A stretch of DNA of 64,000 bases from Methyloversatilis sp. (GTDB lineage Bacteria > Pseudomonadota > Gammaproteobacteria > Burkholderiales > Rhodocyclaceae): contig JAEUNO010000010.1 in NCBI GenBank assembly GCA_016791045.1, positions 1 to 64,000 of the forward strand, written 5' to 3'. How positions within the stretch are numbered: position 1 is the first letter of the stretch; the number at the start of each line of letters is the position of its first letter. This document shows positions 46,910 to 56,231 of this stretch, piece after piece. The notes beneath the pieces were generated by a model that was not told the origin of the DNA, ran no database searches, and was given only the letters and a program-made list of their open reading frames with translations. The translations under genes were made by a program, and so were the position numbers.

Positions 46910-47806
46910 TCAGCCGCCTTCGCTGAGCGCGATGATCCTGTTGTAGACAAATGCCGTCAGTGCCAGCCGGTCCTGCTCCGGAACATCGGTGAATTCAACG
47001 CCATGGTTCAGGATGGCCTGCTCGCTTTCCGGGTCACTGGCGTGCGTGACCGAACGGATGACGCCGCCCACCTGCACGAACTGGTCGATGTCGTCGAACT
47101 GCAGCCGGAGTTTGCAGGTGAATGTGCTGCCGGTTGCGCCCAGCGCCGACTTGCCGGCCAGCAGCGCGCCGCCCTTGCTGATGTCGATCAGCGTCGCTGC
47201 GTGCGCCGCGCCGGCTGCGTCGGTCACCGAGGCAATGATCCGGACCGGCGCCCGCTGAGCCTGGCGCACGCGCATGCCGCTGACCTTCTTCGGATAGCTC
47301 AGGTGCAGGTAGGGGAAGGGGGTGTTCGCCATCTTCAGCACATGCGCCGGAAAGGCATACACGCTCTTGCCCGAAAACAGGCGGACGACAAACGCGGCGT
47401 CCTGCTTCACGATCGCATAGCTACCTTCGACCATCGGCGCAGTCACCATGACACTGCGGCCCTTGGAATAGCCGAGCAGCCGCACGGTGTAGCGCTGCCC
47501 GTCGTCGCCGGTACCCTGAAGCTGGAAGATGTCACCGATCTGCAGACGGATTTCTTCAAGATCGAGCTGCACGCCAGCTTTGTCGCCCTCTCGCTTGGGC
47601 TCGTTTTCCTGACCGGCACGTGCGGTCACCGACGGCAGGCTGGTATTGATCTTGTCCCGGTAAAGGCCGCGTTCGCTCAGCACGTCGAGCTGGTTCTGCG
47701 TCTGCACGATCACGCCGGCTTTCAACAGCAACTTGTTGTTCTGGTCGTACAGTGAATACGGCAAAGGCCTGCCGATCGCGACGTCTGACTTGCGAACAGG
47801 AATCAT
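46910..47806 (-). CDS. PilZ-domain c-di-GMP receptor (YcgR-like)
   Basis: This 298-aa protein has an N-terminal YcgR-N-like domain (about 80-175, YTVRLLGYSKGRSVMVTAP) and a C-terminal PilZ domain (about 178-295). The c-di-GMP motif is complete: R181-x3-R185 (RQAQRAPVR) and D208-x-S210-x-x-G213 (DISKGGALL). The first 60 residues resemble the short PilZN-type segment of other receptors. The target could be the flagellum or the MSHA-type pilus; neither is adjacent. Confidence 0.85.
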   Translation of the reverse strand: MIPVRKSDVAIGRPLPYSLYDQNNKLLLKAGVIVQTQNQLDVLSERGLYRDKINTSLPSVTARAGQENEPKREGDKAGVQLDLEEIRLQIGDIFQLQGTGDDGQRYTVRLLGYSKGRSVMVTAPMVEGSYAIVKQDAAFVVRLFSGKSVYAFPAHVLKMANTPFPYLHLSYPKKVSGMRVRQAQRAPVRIIASVTDAAGAAHAATLIDISKGGALLAGKSALGATGSTFTCKLRLQFDDIDQFVQVGGVIRSVTHASDPESEQAILNHGVEFTDVPEQDRLALTAFVYNRIIALSEGG

Positions 47807-48150
47807 CTGTCACTCCGAAATGGATGGTCTGCAAACCTATCGACACCCCGCGGCAAAACTTGATGTCACCGGGAAACAATCCTGACGCGCCTTGAGCACC
47901 GGTGTGACGTTTCGGTTATCCACGACTGGTCGCCGGTCCCGGGCGTGACCCATAATGCGGTCACGCTGACGCGGGCGATCCCTGCGTACGGCGCTGCCAT
48001 GGCAGCCACCCGCTGCCGCTTCAGAGCTGTCGACACTTGCATCACCCATGCGCAGACGGACAGGCGCCCCGGACGAGCCTCTCTTCGCCCGGCACGCTGA
48101 CCACCCCGGACGGGCTCCATGCCCCGGTCGGGTTGTGCATCGGCAGTGCA
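47807..48150. other. Upstream region of aceE, no gene seen
   Basis: This spacer of about 340 bases between the divergent PilZ gene and the aceE palindrome contains only short unsupported open frames. It must contain the aceE promoter and the PilZ-gene promoter. I see no riboswitch-like conserved fold. Confidence 0.35.
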
Positions 48151-48172
48151 TTTGATCGAACGGTCGATCAAA
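48151..48172 (+). promoter_or_regulatory. Perfect palindrome just upstream of aceE ribosome site
   Basis: TTTGATCG-AACGGT-CGATCAAA has perfect 8-bp arms and ends four bases before the GAGGAG ribosome site of aceE. It could be an operator for a dimeric regulator or a stem in the leader mRNA. It does not match the E. coli PdhR box. Confidence 0.5.
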
Positions 48173-48188
48173 CAAGAGGAGAAGTCCT

Positions 48189-50864
48189 GTGTCTGCACTA
48201 CCCCACCCCCTGCTGGTCTCGGATCCGGACGCCATCGAAACCCAGGAATGGCTGGACGCGCTTGAAGGCGTGATCGAGCACGCGGGCGAACAACGCGCGC
48301 ATTACCTGATCGAACGGCTGACCGAACAGGCGCGACGCGCCGGCATCAACCTGCCGTATTCGGCGACCACGGCGTACATCAACTCCATCCCGGCCGGCAA
48401 GCAGGTGCAGGCACCCGGCGACTACGAAATCGAACATCGCATCCGCAACTACATCCGCTGGAATGCGATGGCGATGGTGCTGCGCGCCAACAAGCACACC
48501 AATGTCGGCGGTCACATCGCCAGCTTCGCGTCGAGCGCGACGCTGTATGACGTGGGTTTCAACTGGTTCTGGCATGCGCCGAGCCCGACCCACGGCGGCG
48601 ACCTCATCTACTTCCAGGGCCATTCGGCGCCTGGCGTGTACGCCCGCGCCTTCCTGCTCGACCGCATCAGCGCGTCGCAGCTCGACAACTACCGCCAGGA
48701 AGTCGGCGGCGAAGGCCTGTCGAGCTACCCGCATCCATGGCTGATGCCTGATTTCTGGCAGTTTCCGACGGTGTCGATGGGACTCGGGCCGCTGCAGGCC
48801 ATCTATCAGGCCCGCTTCATGAAGTATCTGCAGGACCGCGGCATCGCCAACACCGAAGGCCGCAAGGTGTGGTGCTTCATCGGCGACGGTGAAACCGACG
48901 AACCGGAAACGCTGGGCGAAATCGCCATGGCGGCGCGCGAGAAGCTCGACAACCTGGTGTTCGTCGTCAATTGCAATCTGCAGCGCCTCGACGGCCCGGT
49001 ACGCGGCAACGGCAAGATCATCCAGGAACTGGAGGGCGATTTCCGCGGCGCCGGCTGGAATGTGATCAAGCTGCTGTGGGGTGGCTACTGGGACCCGCTG
49101 CTCGCGCAGGACAAGAACGGCCTGCTGGCGCAGCGCATGATGGAAGTGGTCGACGGCGAATACCAGACCATGAAGGCGCGCGACGGCGCCTATGTGCGCG
49201 AGCAGTTCTTCGGCAAATACCCGGAACTGGCGGCCATGGTCGCCAACTGGAGCAACGAGGACATCTTCCGCCTGAACCGCGGCGGCCATGATCCGCACAA
49301 GGTGTATGCCGCCTATGACGCGGCGGTCAAGCACACCGGCCAGCCGACGGTCATCCTGGCCAAGACCATCAAGGGCTACGGCATGGGCGGCTCGGGCGAG
49401 GCGCAGAACATTTCGCACCAGCAGAAGAAGGTCGACCTCGAATCACTGCGCGGCTTCCGCGACCGCTTCGACCTGCCGATCAGCGACGCCGACATCGAAA
49501 ACCTGCCCTACCTGAAGTTCGAGGAAGGGTCGAAGGAACTGCAATACATGCGCGAACGGCGCATGGCGCTCGGTGGCTACCTGCCGAGCCGCCGCACGAA
49601 GGCCGAGCCGCTCGAGGTGCCGCCGCTGTCCGCCTTCGACGCCCTGCTCAAGGCGTCCGGCGACGGGCGCGAGCTGTCGACCACGATGGCTTTCGTGCGC
49701 ATCATGAACATCCTGCTGCGCGACCCGCACATCGGCAAGCGCGTGGTGCCCATCGTGCCGGACGAATCGCGCACCTTCGGCATGGAAGGCATGTTCCGGC
49801 AGATCGGCATCTGGAATCAGGAGGGCCAGAAGTACGTGCCGCAGGACGCCGACCAGCTGATGTTCTACAAGGAATCGAAAACCGGCCAGATCCTGCAGGA
49901 AGGCATCAACGAAGCGGGTGGCATGAGCGACTGGATCGCCGCCGCGACCAGCTACTCGGTGCATGGCGTCGCCACGATCCCGATCTATCTGTTCTATTCG
50001 ATGTTCGGCTTCCAGCGCGTCGGCGACCTGATCTGGGCTGCCGGCGACCAGCGTTCGCGCGGCTTCCTGATCGGCGGCACGGCCGGGCGCACGACGCTCA
50101 ATGGCGAGGGCCTGCAGCATGAGGACGGCCACTCGCATCTGTGGTCGGCCGCCATCCCCAACTGCATCAGCTACGACCCGACCTTCTCGTACGAAGTCGC
50201 GGTCATCGTGCAGGACGGCCTGCGCCGCATGATGGCGGAGCAGGAGGACGTGTTCTATTACCTCACGGTGATGAACGAGAACTACGAGCACCCGGCGATT
50301 CCGGACGGCGCCGAAGCGGACATCCTGAAGGGCATGTACCTGTTCCGCCGCGGTGCGGCATCGAACGGTCCGCGCGTGCAGCTGACCGGCAGCGGCACCA
50401 TCTTCCGGGAGGTGATCGCCGCGGCGGAACTGCTGCGCAGCGACTGGGGTGTCGAGGCCGACCTGTGGTCCTGCCCCAGCTTCACCGAGCTGGCGCGCAA
50501 CGGCGCCGACTGCGCGCGCTGGAACCTGCTCAATCCGCTGGAAGCACCGCGCATGTCGCACGTCGAGCACTGCCTGCGCGATACGCGCGGACCGGTGATC
50601 GCCGCGACCGACTACGTGCGTCTGTTTGCCGAGCAGATCCGCGCCTTTGTGCCACGCCGCTACGTGGTGCTGGGTACCGACGGTTTCGGGCGCTCCGACA
50701 CGCGCGAGGCGCTGCGCGCGCATTTCGAGGTGGACAAGCACTGGGTGACGGTCGCTGCGCTGAAGGCGCTGGCGGACGACGGCGCGCTGGACCGTGCAAG
50801 GGTGGCCGAAGCCATCGCGCGTTACGGGCTGGACGTGACCAAGCCCAACCCGCTGTACGTCTGA
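48189..50864 (+). CDS. aceE: Pyruvate dehydrogenase E1 component (homodimeric type)
   Basis: AceE (891 aa, normal length) is the ThDP-dependent E1 that decarboxylates pyruvate and acetylates lipoyl groups of AceF. The ThDP motif is [10 protein letters not shown] ... NCNLQRLDG, and AceE-specific blocks [13 protein letters not shown] and YINSIPAG are present. The GTG start has GAGGAG seven bases before it. It is the first gene of aceE-aceF-lpdA; a perfect palindrome precedes it. Confidence 0.97.
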   Translation: MSALPHPLLVSDPDAIETQEWLDALEGVIEHAGEQRAHYLIERLTEQARRAGINLPYSATTAYINSIPAGKQVQAPGDYEIEHRIRNYIRWNAMAMVLRANKHTNVGGHIASFASSATLYDVGFNWFWHAPSPTHGGDLIYFQGHSAPGVYARAFLLDRISASQLDNYRQEVGGEGLSSYPHPWLMPDFWQFPTVSMGLGPLQAIYQARFMKYLQDRGIANTEGRKVWCFIGDGETDEPETLGEIAMAAREKLDNLVFVVNCNLQRLDGPVRGNGKIIQELEGDFRGAGWNVIKLLWGGYWDPLLAQDKNGLLAQRMMEVVDGEYQTMKARDGAYVREQFFGKYPELAAMVANWSNEDIFRLNRGGHDPHKVYAAYDAAVKHTGQPTVILAKTIKGYGMGGSGEAQNISHQQKKVDLESLRGFRDRFDLPISDADIENLPYLKFEEGSKELQYMRERRMALGGYLPSRRTKAEPLEVPPLSAFDALLKASGDGRELSTTMAFVRIMNILLRDPHIGKRVVPIVPDESRTFGMEGMFRQIGIWNQEGQKYVPQDADQLMFYKESKTGQILQEGINEAGGMSDWIAAATSYSVHGVATIPIYLFYSMFGFQRVGDLIWAAGDQRSRGFLIGGTAGRTTLNGEGLQHEDGHSHLWSAAIPNCISYDPTFSYEVAVIVQDGLRRMMAEQEDVFYYLTVMNENYEHPAIPDGAEADILKGMYLFRRGAASNGPRVQLTGSGTIFREVIAAAELLRSDWGVEADLWSCPSFTELARNGADCARWNLLNPLEAPRMSHVEHCLRDTRGPVIAATDYVRLFAEQIRAFVPRRYVVLGTDGFGRSDTREALRAHFEVDKHWVTVAALKALADDGALDRARVAEAIARYGLDVTKPNPLYV

Positions 50865-50960
50865 GTCGGCACTGACCGGCAGGCTGACCCGAGCCGCAAT
50901 GCGGCAGGGCGCCTTTCCGGCCGCGCCGCGCGCGGCCGCACCTGAACAAGCGAGGCTGAA
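50865..50960 (+). other. aceE-aceF spacer with hairpin
   Basis: This 96-base spacer has a GC-only hairpin (GGCCGCG-ccgcg-CGCGGCC, 50919-50937) 24 bases before the aceF start. No T-run follows, so it may stabilise or process the mRNA rather than end it. Confidence 0.35.
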
Positions 50961-52331
50961 ATGAGCACCATCAATATAGAAGTACCTGACATCGGCGACT
51001 TCGCCGATGTCCCGGTCATCGAAGTCCTGGTCAAGCCGGGCGACCGCGTCGCACTCGACGCACCGCTGGTGACGCTGGAATCCGACAAGGCCACGATGGA
51101 CATTCCGGCGCCGGCCGCCGGCGTGATCGGCCAGATCACCGTCAAGGTCGGCGACCGCGTGTCGCAGGGCGCGACCATCGGGACGATGGAAGCGGGCGCA
51201 CCGGAGGCGACCGCCGCGTCGGTGACCGCACCGACGGCCGCGGTGGCAGCACCGCCTGCTGTACTGCCCGCTGTACTACCCGATTTGCCGCCCCCGGTCA
51301 TGCCGAGCGCGATCGCCGTGCCGGCCGCACCCACCCCGTCCGCTTCCGGAGCTGTCGCACCGGCTGCCGCCAGCGCCGCTGCGCCACAGCCCGCTGTCGG
51401 CGGCAGCAAGGCACACGCCAGTCCGTCGATGCGCGCCTACGCACGCGAACTGGGGGTCGATCTGACCCGCGTCGCGGCGAGCGGACCGAAGAACCGGATC
51501 ATGCGCGAGGACATCAACGCCTTCGTCAAGGGTGCGCTGCAGGCGCCCGCTTCCGCCTCCGCAGCGGCGGGCGGAAGCGGCGCCGGACTGGACCTGCTGC
51601 CCTGGCCGAAGGTCGACTTCACGAAATTCGGCGACATCGAACGCAAGCCACTGTCGCGCATCGGCAAACTGAGTGCAGCCAACCTGTCGCGCAACTGGGT
51701 CATGATTCCGGCGGTCACCTATCACGAAGACGCCGATGTCACCGACCTCGAAGCCTTCCGCCAGCAGATCAACGCGGAACAGGCCAAGGGCGGCATCAAG
51801 CTGACCATGCTCGCCTTCATCATCAAGGCGGTGTGTTCGGCGCTGAAGAAGTTTCCCGACTTCAACAGTTCGATCGACCTGCAGGCCGAAGAACCGGCGC
51901 TGATCCTGAAGCAGTACTGCCACATCGGCTTCGCCGCCGACACACCGGGCGGGCTGATGGTGCCGGTCATCCGCGACGCCGACAGGAAGGGCGTGGCCCA
52001 GCTGGCCGCCGAATGCGGCGAGCTGGCGGCCAAAGCGCGCGACGGGAAACTGTCTGCTGCGGAGATGCAGGGCGCCTGCTTCACCATTTCCAGCGTCGGC
52101 GGTCTGGGCGGCACCGGATTCGCGCCCATCATCAACGCACCGGAAGTCGCCATCCTCGGCGTCAGCCGCACCACGATGAAACCGGTCTGGGACGGCTCGA
52201 CCTTCCAGCCGCGCCTGATATTGCCGCTTTCGCTGACGGCCGATCACCGCGTCGTCGACGGCGCAGCGGCGACCCGCTTCAACGCCCATGTCGCGGCGCT
52301 GCTGGCCGACATGCGCCGCGTGCTGATGTAA
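50961..52331 (+). CDS. aceF: Dihydrolipoamide acetyltransferase (PDH E2)
   Basis: AceF (456 aa) is the E2 core of the pyruvate dehydrogenase complex. One lipoyl domain (1-80) carries lysine K43 in ESDKATMD. An Ala/Pro linker and the peripheral subunit-binding domain (SPSMRAYARELGVDLTRVAA) follow. The catalytic domain ends with the active histidine in LTADHRVVDGAAATRF. It has one lipoyl domain, against three in E. coli; the E3 gene carries another. Confidence 0.96.
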   Translation: MSTINIEVPDIGDFADVPVIEVLVKPGDRVALDAPLVTLESDKATMDIPAPAAGVIGQITVKVGDRVSQGATIGTMEAGAPEATAASVTAPTAAVAAPPAVLPAVLPDLPPPVMPSAIAVPAAPTPSASGAVAPAAASAAAPQPAVGGSKAHASPSMRAYARELGVDLTRVAASGPKNRIMREDINAFVKGALQAPASASAAAGGSGAGLDLLPWPKVDFTKFGDIERKPLSRIGKLSAANLSRNWVMIPAVTYHEDADVTDLEAFRQQINAEQAKGGIKLTMLAFIIKAVCSALKKFPDFNSSIDLQAEEPALILKQYCHIGFAADTPGGLMVPVIRDADRKGVAQLAAECGELAAKARDGKLSAAEMQGACFTISSVGGLGGTGFAPIINAPEVAILGVSRTTMKPVWDGSTFQPRLILPLSLTADHRVVDGAAATRFNAHVAALLADMRRVLM

Positions 52332-52341
52332 GGAGACCGAC

Positions 52342-54147
52342 ATGAGCACACTGACTGTAAAAATCCCCGACATCGGCGACTTCAAGGACGTGCCGATCAT
52401 CGAAATCATGGTCAAGCCCGGCGACACGGTGGAGGCGGACGCGCCGCTGATGTCGCTCGAGTCAGACAAGGCCACGATGGACATCCCCGCACCGCAAGCC
52501 GGCCGCATCGTCGAATTGAAGGTGAAGGTCGGCGACCGCGTGTCCGAAGGCAGCGTCGTGCTGACGATGGAGGCGGCGGTGTCCGCTGCAACCGCACCTG
52601 CGGGCGCAAGCCCTGTGGCAGTGGCTCCTGCTGCAGCCGCCCCGGTGGGCGCAGCGTCCGCGCCGCGATCGGTCGCCGAACCTGCCCCGGCCACCGGCCG
52701 CGCACCGGCCAGGGTCGATGAAAGCTGCGCCGTACTGGTGATCGGCGGTGGCCCCGGCGGCTATTCGGCGGCCTTCCGCGCCGCCGACCTCGGATTGGAT
52801 GTGATCATCGTCGAGCGCTACGCCACGCTGGGCGGCGTCTGCCTGAACGTGGGCTGCATCCCGTCCAAGGCGCTGCTGCACGTCGCGGCGGTGGCCGACG
52901 AGGCCGCAGCGCTGGCCGCACACGGCATCAAGTTCGGCGCGCGCGAAGTGGACCTCGGCGCCCTGCGCGGCTGGAAGGACAAGGTGGTCGGCAAACTGAC
53001 CGGCGGTCTGTCCGGCATGGCCAAGGCACGCAAGGTGAAGGTGGTGCGCGGCACGGCGCGATTTGTCGATCCGCAGCATGTCGAGGTCGCCCTCACCTCC
53101 GGCGACGGCAGGGCGGAAACCGGCGAGAAGTCGGTGCTGAAGTTCGGCCACTGCATCGTCGCCGCCGGCAGCCAGGCGGTGAAACTGCCCTTCATGCCGG
53201 ACGATCCGCGCGTCGTCGATTCGACCGGCGCGCTGCTGCTGGCCGACATTCCGAAGCGCATGCTGGTGATCGGCGGCGGCATCATCGGCCTGGAAATGGC
53301 TACCGTGTATTCGACGCTGGGCGCCCGCATCGACGTGGTCGAAATGACCGGCGGCCTGATGCAGGGCGCCGACCGCGATCTGGCCAAGGTGTGGGAGAAG
53401 AAGAACGCCCAACGCTTCGACGCCGTCATGCTGAACACGCGGGTGACCGGCGCCGAGGCGACGGCGGAGGGCATCAAGGTGAGCTTCGAGGGCGCGAAGG
53501 CGCCGGCGGAGGCGCAGATCTACGATCGCGTGCTGGTCGCGGTCGGCCGCTCGCCGAACGGACGCAGGCTGAACGCCGAGGCCGCCGGCCTGCGCGTGGA
53601 CGAGCGCGGCTTCATCCCGGTCGACAGCCAGATGCGCAGCAACGTGGCGCACATCCACGCCATCGGCGACATCGTCGGCCAGCCCATGCTGGCCCACAAG
53701 GCGGTGCACGAAGGCCACGTCGCGGCGGAAGTCATCGCCGGCCACAAGCGTCATTTCGACGCCACGGTGATTCCGTCGGTGGCCTACACCGACCCCGAAG
53801 TCGCCTGGGTCGGACTGACCGAGGACGAGGCCAAGGCACAGGGCCGCAAGGTGACCGTCGGCAAGTTTCCGTGGGCAGCCAGCGGACGGGCCATCGCCAA
53901 CGGTCGCGACGAGGGCTTCACCAAGTTGATTTTCGACGCGGACAGCGGTCGCATCGCGGGCGGCGGCATCGTCGGCGTATCGGCCGGCGACATGATCGGA
54001 GAGATCGCGCTCGCGATCGAAATGGGCGCCGACGCGGTGGACATCGGCCACACGATCCATCCGCACCCGACGCTGGGGGAATCCATCGGGCTGGCGGCTG
54101 AAGTGGCGGAGGGAAGCTGCACCGATTTGCCCAGATCGACCCGATGA
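52342..54147 (+). CDS. lpdA: Dihydrolipoamide dehydrogenase with N-terminal lipoyl domain (PDH E3)
   Basis: This 601-aa E3 flavoprotein reoxidises dihydrolipoamide. The N-terminal 80 residues form a lipoyl domain nearly identical to that of AceF (K43 in ESDKATMD). After an Ala/Pro linker comes the FAD domain (VIGGGPGGYSAAFRAADLG), the redox disulfide C167/C172 in GVCLNVGCIPSK, the NAD site VIGGGIIGLEMATVYSTLG and the catalytic His in HTIHPHPTLGES. Lipoyl-E3 fusions are typical of betaproteobacterial PDH operons. It starts ten bases after aceF. Confidence 0.96.
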   Translation: MSTLTVKIPDIGDFKDVPIIEIMVKPGDTVEADAPLMSLESDKATMDIPAPQAGRIVELKVKVGDRVSEGSVVLTMEAAVSAATAPAGASPVAVAPAAAAPVGAASAPRSVAEPAPATGRAPARVDESCAVLVIGGGPGGYSAAFRAADLGLDVIIVERYATLGGVCLNVGCIPSKALLHVAAVADEAAALAAHGIKFGAREVDLGALRGWKDKVVGKLTGGLSGMAKARKVKVVRGTARFVDPQHVEVALTSGDGRAETGEKSVLKFGHCIVAAGSQAVKLPFMPDDPRVVDSTGALLLADIPKRMLVIGGGIIGLEMATVYSTLGARIDVVEMTGGLMQGADRDLAKVWEKKNAQRFDAVMLNTRVTGAEATAEGIKVSFEGAKAPAEAQIYDRVLVAVGRSPNGRRLNAEAAGLRVDERGFIPVDSQMRSNVAHIHAIGDIVGQPMLAHKAVHEGHVAAEVIAGHKRHFDATVIPSVAYTDPEVAWVGLTEDEAKAQGRKVTVGKFPWAASGRAIANGRDEGFTKLIFDADSGRIAGGGIVGVSAGDMIGEIALAIEMGADAVDIGHTIHPHPTLGESIGLAAEVAEGSCTDLPRSTR

Positions 54148-54249
54148 CCGCGCAGCACACTTGTCGACTTTTCTTACAAAAACCGGGGAAAAAGGAACGG
54201 AGATTAAATTAACCGCTTAAAAACATGGTGTTGAAAAACCGCCGTTTGA
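54148..54249. other. AT-richer spacer downstream of lpdA
   Basis: This short non-coding stretch is much richer in A/T than its surroundings (runs such as TTACAAAAA and GATTAAATTAA). It begins the region of different composition that holds the cassette at 54.4-57.3 kb. No terminator with a clear stem is visible for lpdA. Confidence 0.35.
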
Positions 54250-54265
54250 AGGCCTGTTTCTTGCA
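54250..54265 (+). promoter_or_regulatory. Sigma-54 (RpoN) promoter candidate
   Basis: The sequence aGGCCTGtttcTTGCa matches the consensus TGGCAYRNNNNTTGCW at ten of twelve defined positions, with the essential GG and GC exactly ten bases apart. Transcription would start near 54276, about 100 bases before the start codon of the twin-arginine protein. An inverted repeat GGTATC-tgctc-GATACC (54267-54283) overlaps the expected start point. Confidence 0.55.
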
Positions 54266-54378
54266 TGGTATCTGCTCGATACCGTCGCGTGACGTGATCA
54301 CCTCCACAGGCATCAGCCCTGTATTTGGCGATAGACTCCGGCACGCATGGCGGTTACAACATATTGGGCAACGGACAA

Positions 54379-55155
54379 ATGGAAAATAATTCGGAAATCG
54401 ATCGCACTCGCGAGGCTTCGTTACCGACACCACAGGAAACGGCACTGCGCCGCAGCCTGCTCAAGGCCGGATTCGGTGTGGGCGGCGTGCTGATGGCGCG
54501 GCAGGCGAAATCCACGTTCGAAACACCCTATCAATGCACGCTGTCCGGCCAGATGTCGGGCAACGTAAGCCGGAACGATGGAACGACACCGAACTGCAAG
54601 ATCGGGTTGTCACCCGGCTACTGGCAACAGTGCAGTCGCTTCACCACCGACTGGAAAGTCACGGCCCCGAAGATCTGCAAAAAAGTTAATGGCAGTTGGA
54701 GGGTCTACACGAGGACAAATCCTCCGAAGTTCTCCGAGATAACGAACACTGAATTGTTTAAAGTTTCCGGTACGGTAATGGTCAGCGGCTCACCGGTTGA
54801 ATGCACGCTCGGTGCAACATTGGCTTCCGTGTTGGGTACTGCTGTCGGTCTGACCGGCATACCTGGTTTGGCTGATGGCAGTTCGCGCCAAGTGTCTCTT
54901 TGGGAGCTGGTCGCCTACGGCGAAGACCAAACCGCCTTTCCGCAACAGATCGGACAGTTCGCCCGCCACATAGCCGCCGGGGTATTGAACGCTAAGGCCT
55001 ACCCGGGAACATACCCGATCACGATCCCCCAGCTTCGCGCGATCTGGGATGCAATCACAGGTGGCGGAACGAGCACCTCGGGTGAGTACGAGTTGATGGG
55101 AACAGGGCTCGATTTTGGCGAAATCCAGGATTACCTGAACACTACGTGGAATTGA
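54379..55155 (+). CDS. Twin-arginine-signal protein of unknown function, HPr-rel-A-type cassette
   Basis: This 258-aa protein is not recognised as a known family. Near the N-terminus it has ETALRRSLLKAGFGVGGVLM, an RR-x-L-L-K pattern plus hydrophobic stretch that fits a Tat signal. The mature part contains four cysteines early on (YQCTLSG, PNCKIGLSPGYWQQC) and WKVTAPKICKKVNG. The C-terminal half has an ordered region with YGEDQTAFPQQIGQFARHIA. The ATG at 54379 is chosen over one 18 codons upstream to keep the Tat motif near the start. Codon use and base composition are visibly more A/T-rich than the neighbours, a sign of transfer. It lies at the head of a kinase/nucleotidyltransferase cassette and may be its substrate. 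Confidence 0.6.
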   Translation: MENNSEIDRTREASLPTPQETALRRSLLKAGFGVGGVLMARQAKSTFETPYQCTLSGQMSGNVSRNDGTTPNCKIGLSPGYWQQCSRFTTDWKVTAPKICKKVNGSWRVYTRTNPPKFSEITNTELFKVSGTVMVSGSPVECTLGATLASVLGTAVGLTGIPGLADGSSRQVSLWELVAYGEDQTAFPQQIGQFARHIAAGVLNAKAYPGTYPITIPQLRAIWDAITGGGTSTSGEYELMGTGLDFGEIQDYLNTTWN

Positions 55156-55292
55156 GCGACAACCCGCCTTGTCGGGTCGAGTTCATCGAGACCGAAGGAT
55201 TGCTTGTGGCCCGGTTTGCCGACGAGACGGAAGCCGTGGTCTACGACGCGGCGCATTGCACACTCGCTGTCGTGGAAGTGCTGCAGCAGTAA
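55146..55292 (+). CDS. Possible short PqqD-like protein (may be truncated)
   Basis: A 48-codon frame starts with GTG at 55146, overlapping the end of the previous gene, and ends at TAA 55290. Its segment LVARFADETEAVVYDAAH followed by LAVVEVLQQ resembles the core of PqqD-like peptide chaperones (beta strands then a helix). It is shorter than the usual 70-90 residues of HPr-rel-A PqqD proteins, so it could be truncated or frameshifted. The next 66 bases before the kinase reading frame are not clearly coding. Confidence 0.35.
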   Translation: MELSDNPPCRVEFIETEGLLVARFADETEAVVYDAAHCTLAVVEVLQQ

Positions 55293-55400
55293 GCAGCTGG
55301 CGTCACAAGCCGTTAAGCTGCGCGGACCGACCATCTATCCGCGCAGCAGGTTGTTCCCCTGAAACACTCCCAGATCAGAATCGGAAGCTTTTCGGTACGC

Positions 55401-56231
55401 GTGCAGTGCGATGTGCCTGCGTTCTGGCGTGCTTTCGACTTTTTTTATGCGGACAACCCGCCTGAGCCGGCCGACGGGTTTTGCGATTTCTCCGTACGGC
55501 TGGTCACGCCGGGACTTATCCGCAGACCGATCCATCCGCAGATCACATTCGATCTCGATGGCGTGCGTCCATTCAAGCCACTGCCGGAACACCAGGCCTT
55601 TCCGCTTTTCGAGTGGGGTCTCAACTGGTGCATCGCGATGCATATGCATCGTTGCGTACTGATACATGCCGCGGTCGTCGAGCGCAACGGCTTCGCGCTC
55701 ATCCTTCCCGCACCGCCGGGTTCCGGCAAAAGCACGCTGTGCGCCGGCCTGACTGCGCGCGGCTGGCGGCTGCTCTCCGATGAGCTCGCGATGATCACTC
55801 CGGACACCCTCGAACTGATTCCATTTCCGCGCCCGATCAGCCTGAAGAACCGGTCGATCGACGTCATGCGCGACTATGCGGGCGGCGATGTCATCGGGCC
55901 TGTTTTTGCCGATACCCACAAGGGCGATGTGGCGCACATGAAGGTGCCGTCTTCTGCACTCGCGAACACCCTCATCAGGGCGCGTCCCGGCTGGATCGCG
56001 TTTCCGAAGTACCGGGCGGGTAGCACCTTGCGTCTGTCACCGATAACCCGTGCGCGCACCGTGCTTGCGCTTGCCGACAACTCGTTCAACAGTGATCGTC
56101 TCGGCGAGCAGGCCTTCCGCACGCTGTCGAGCACCGCAGCCGCAAGCGGATGTTTCGAGTTCGAGTACAGCATGCTCGACGAAGCGATAGCCTGCTTCGA
56201 TGCGCTGGCCGACATGCGCGCGTCGCGATGA
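55401..56231 (+). CDS. HPr-kinase-related ATPase (HprK-related kinase A)
   Basis: This 276-aa P-loop protein resembles the C-terminal half of HPr kinase/phosphorylase. Walker A is PPGSGKST (about 105-112), the following acidic motif is LLSDELAMI (D127, E128), and VLIHAAVVER lies just before. Family-like blocks include FKPLPEHQAFPLFEWGLNWC. The conserved N-terminal strand IRIGSFSVRV is encoded upstream of the first normal start codon (GTG 55401), in frame back to a CTG at 55359, so translation probably starts there or by an unusual start. It overlaps the next gene by four bases (ATGA). The target of phosphorylation is unknown; no HPr gene is nearby. Confidence 0.8.
   Translation: MQCDVPAFWRAFDFFYADNPPEPADGFCDFSVRLVTPGLIRRPIHPQITFDLDGVRPFKPLPEHQAFPLFEWGLNWCIAMHMHRCVLIHAAVVERNGFALILPAPPGSGKSTLCAGLTARGWRLLSDELAMITPDTLELIPFPRPISLKNRSIDVMRDYAGGDVIGPVFADTHKGDVAHMKVPSSALANTLIRARPGWIAFPKYRAGSTLRLSPITRARTVLALADNSFNSDRLGEQAFRTLSSTAAASGCFEFEYSMLDEAIACFDALADMRASR

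Noticed and set aside
50919-50937. Terminator between aceE and aceF
   Set aside because: The GC hairpin is not followed by Ts, and the two genes must be expressed together.
54267-54283. Terminator for lpdA at the GGTATC inverted repeat
   Set aside because: Only a 6-bp stem and no T-run; the position suits an operator or leader structure better.
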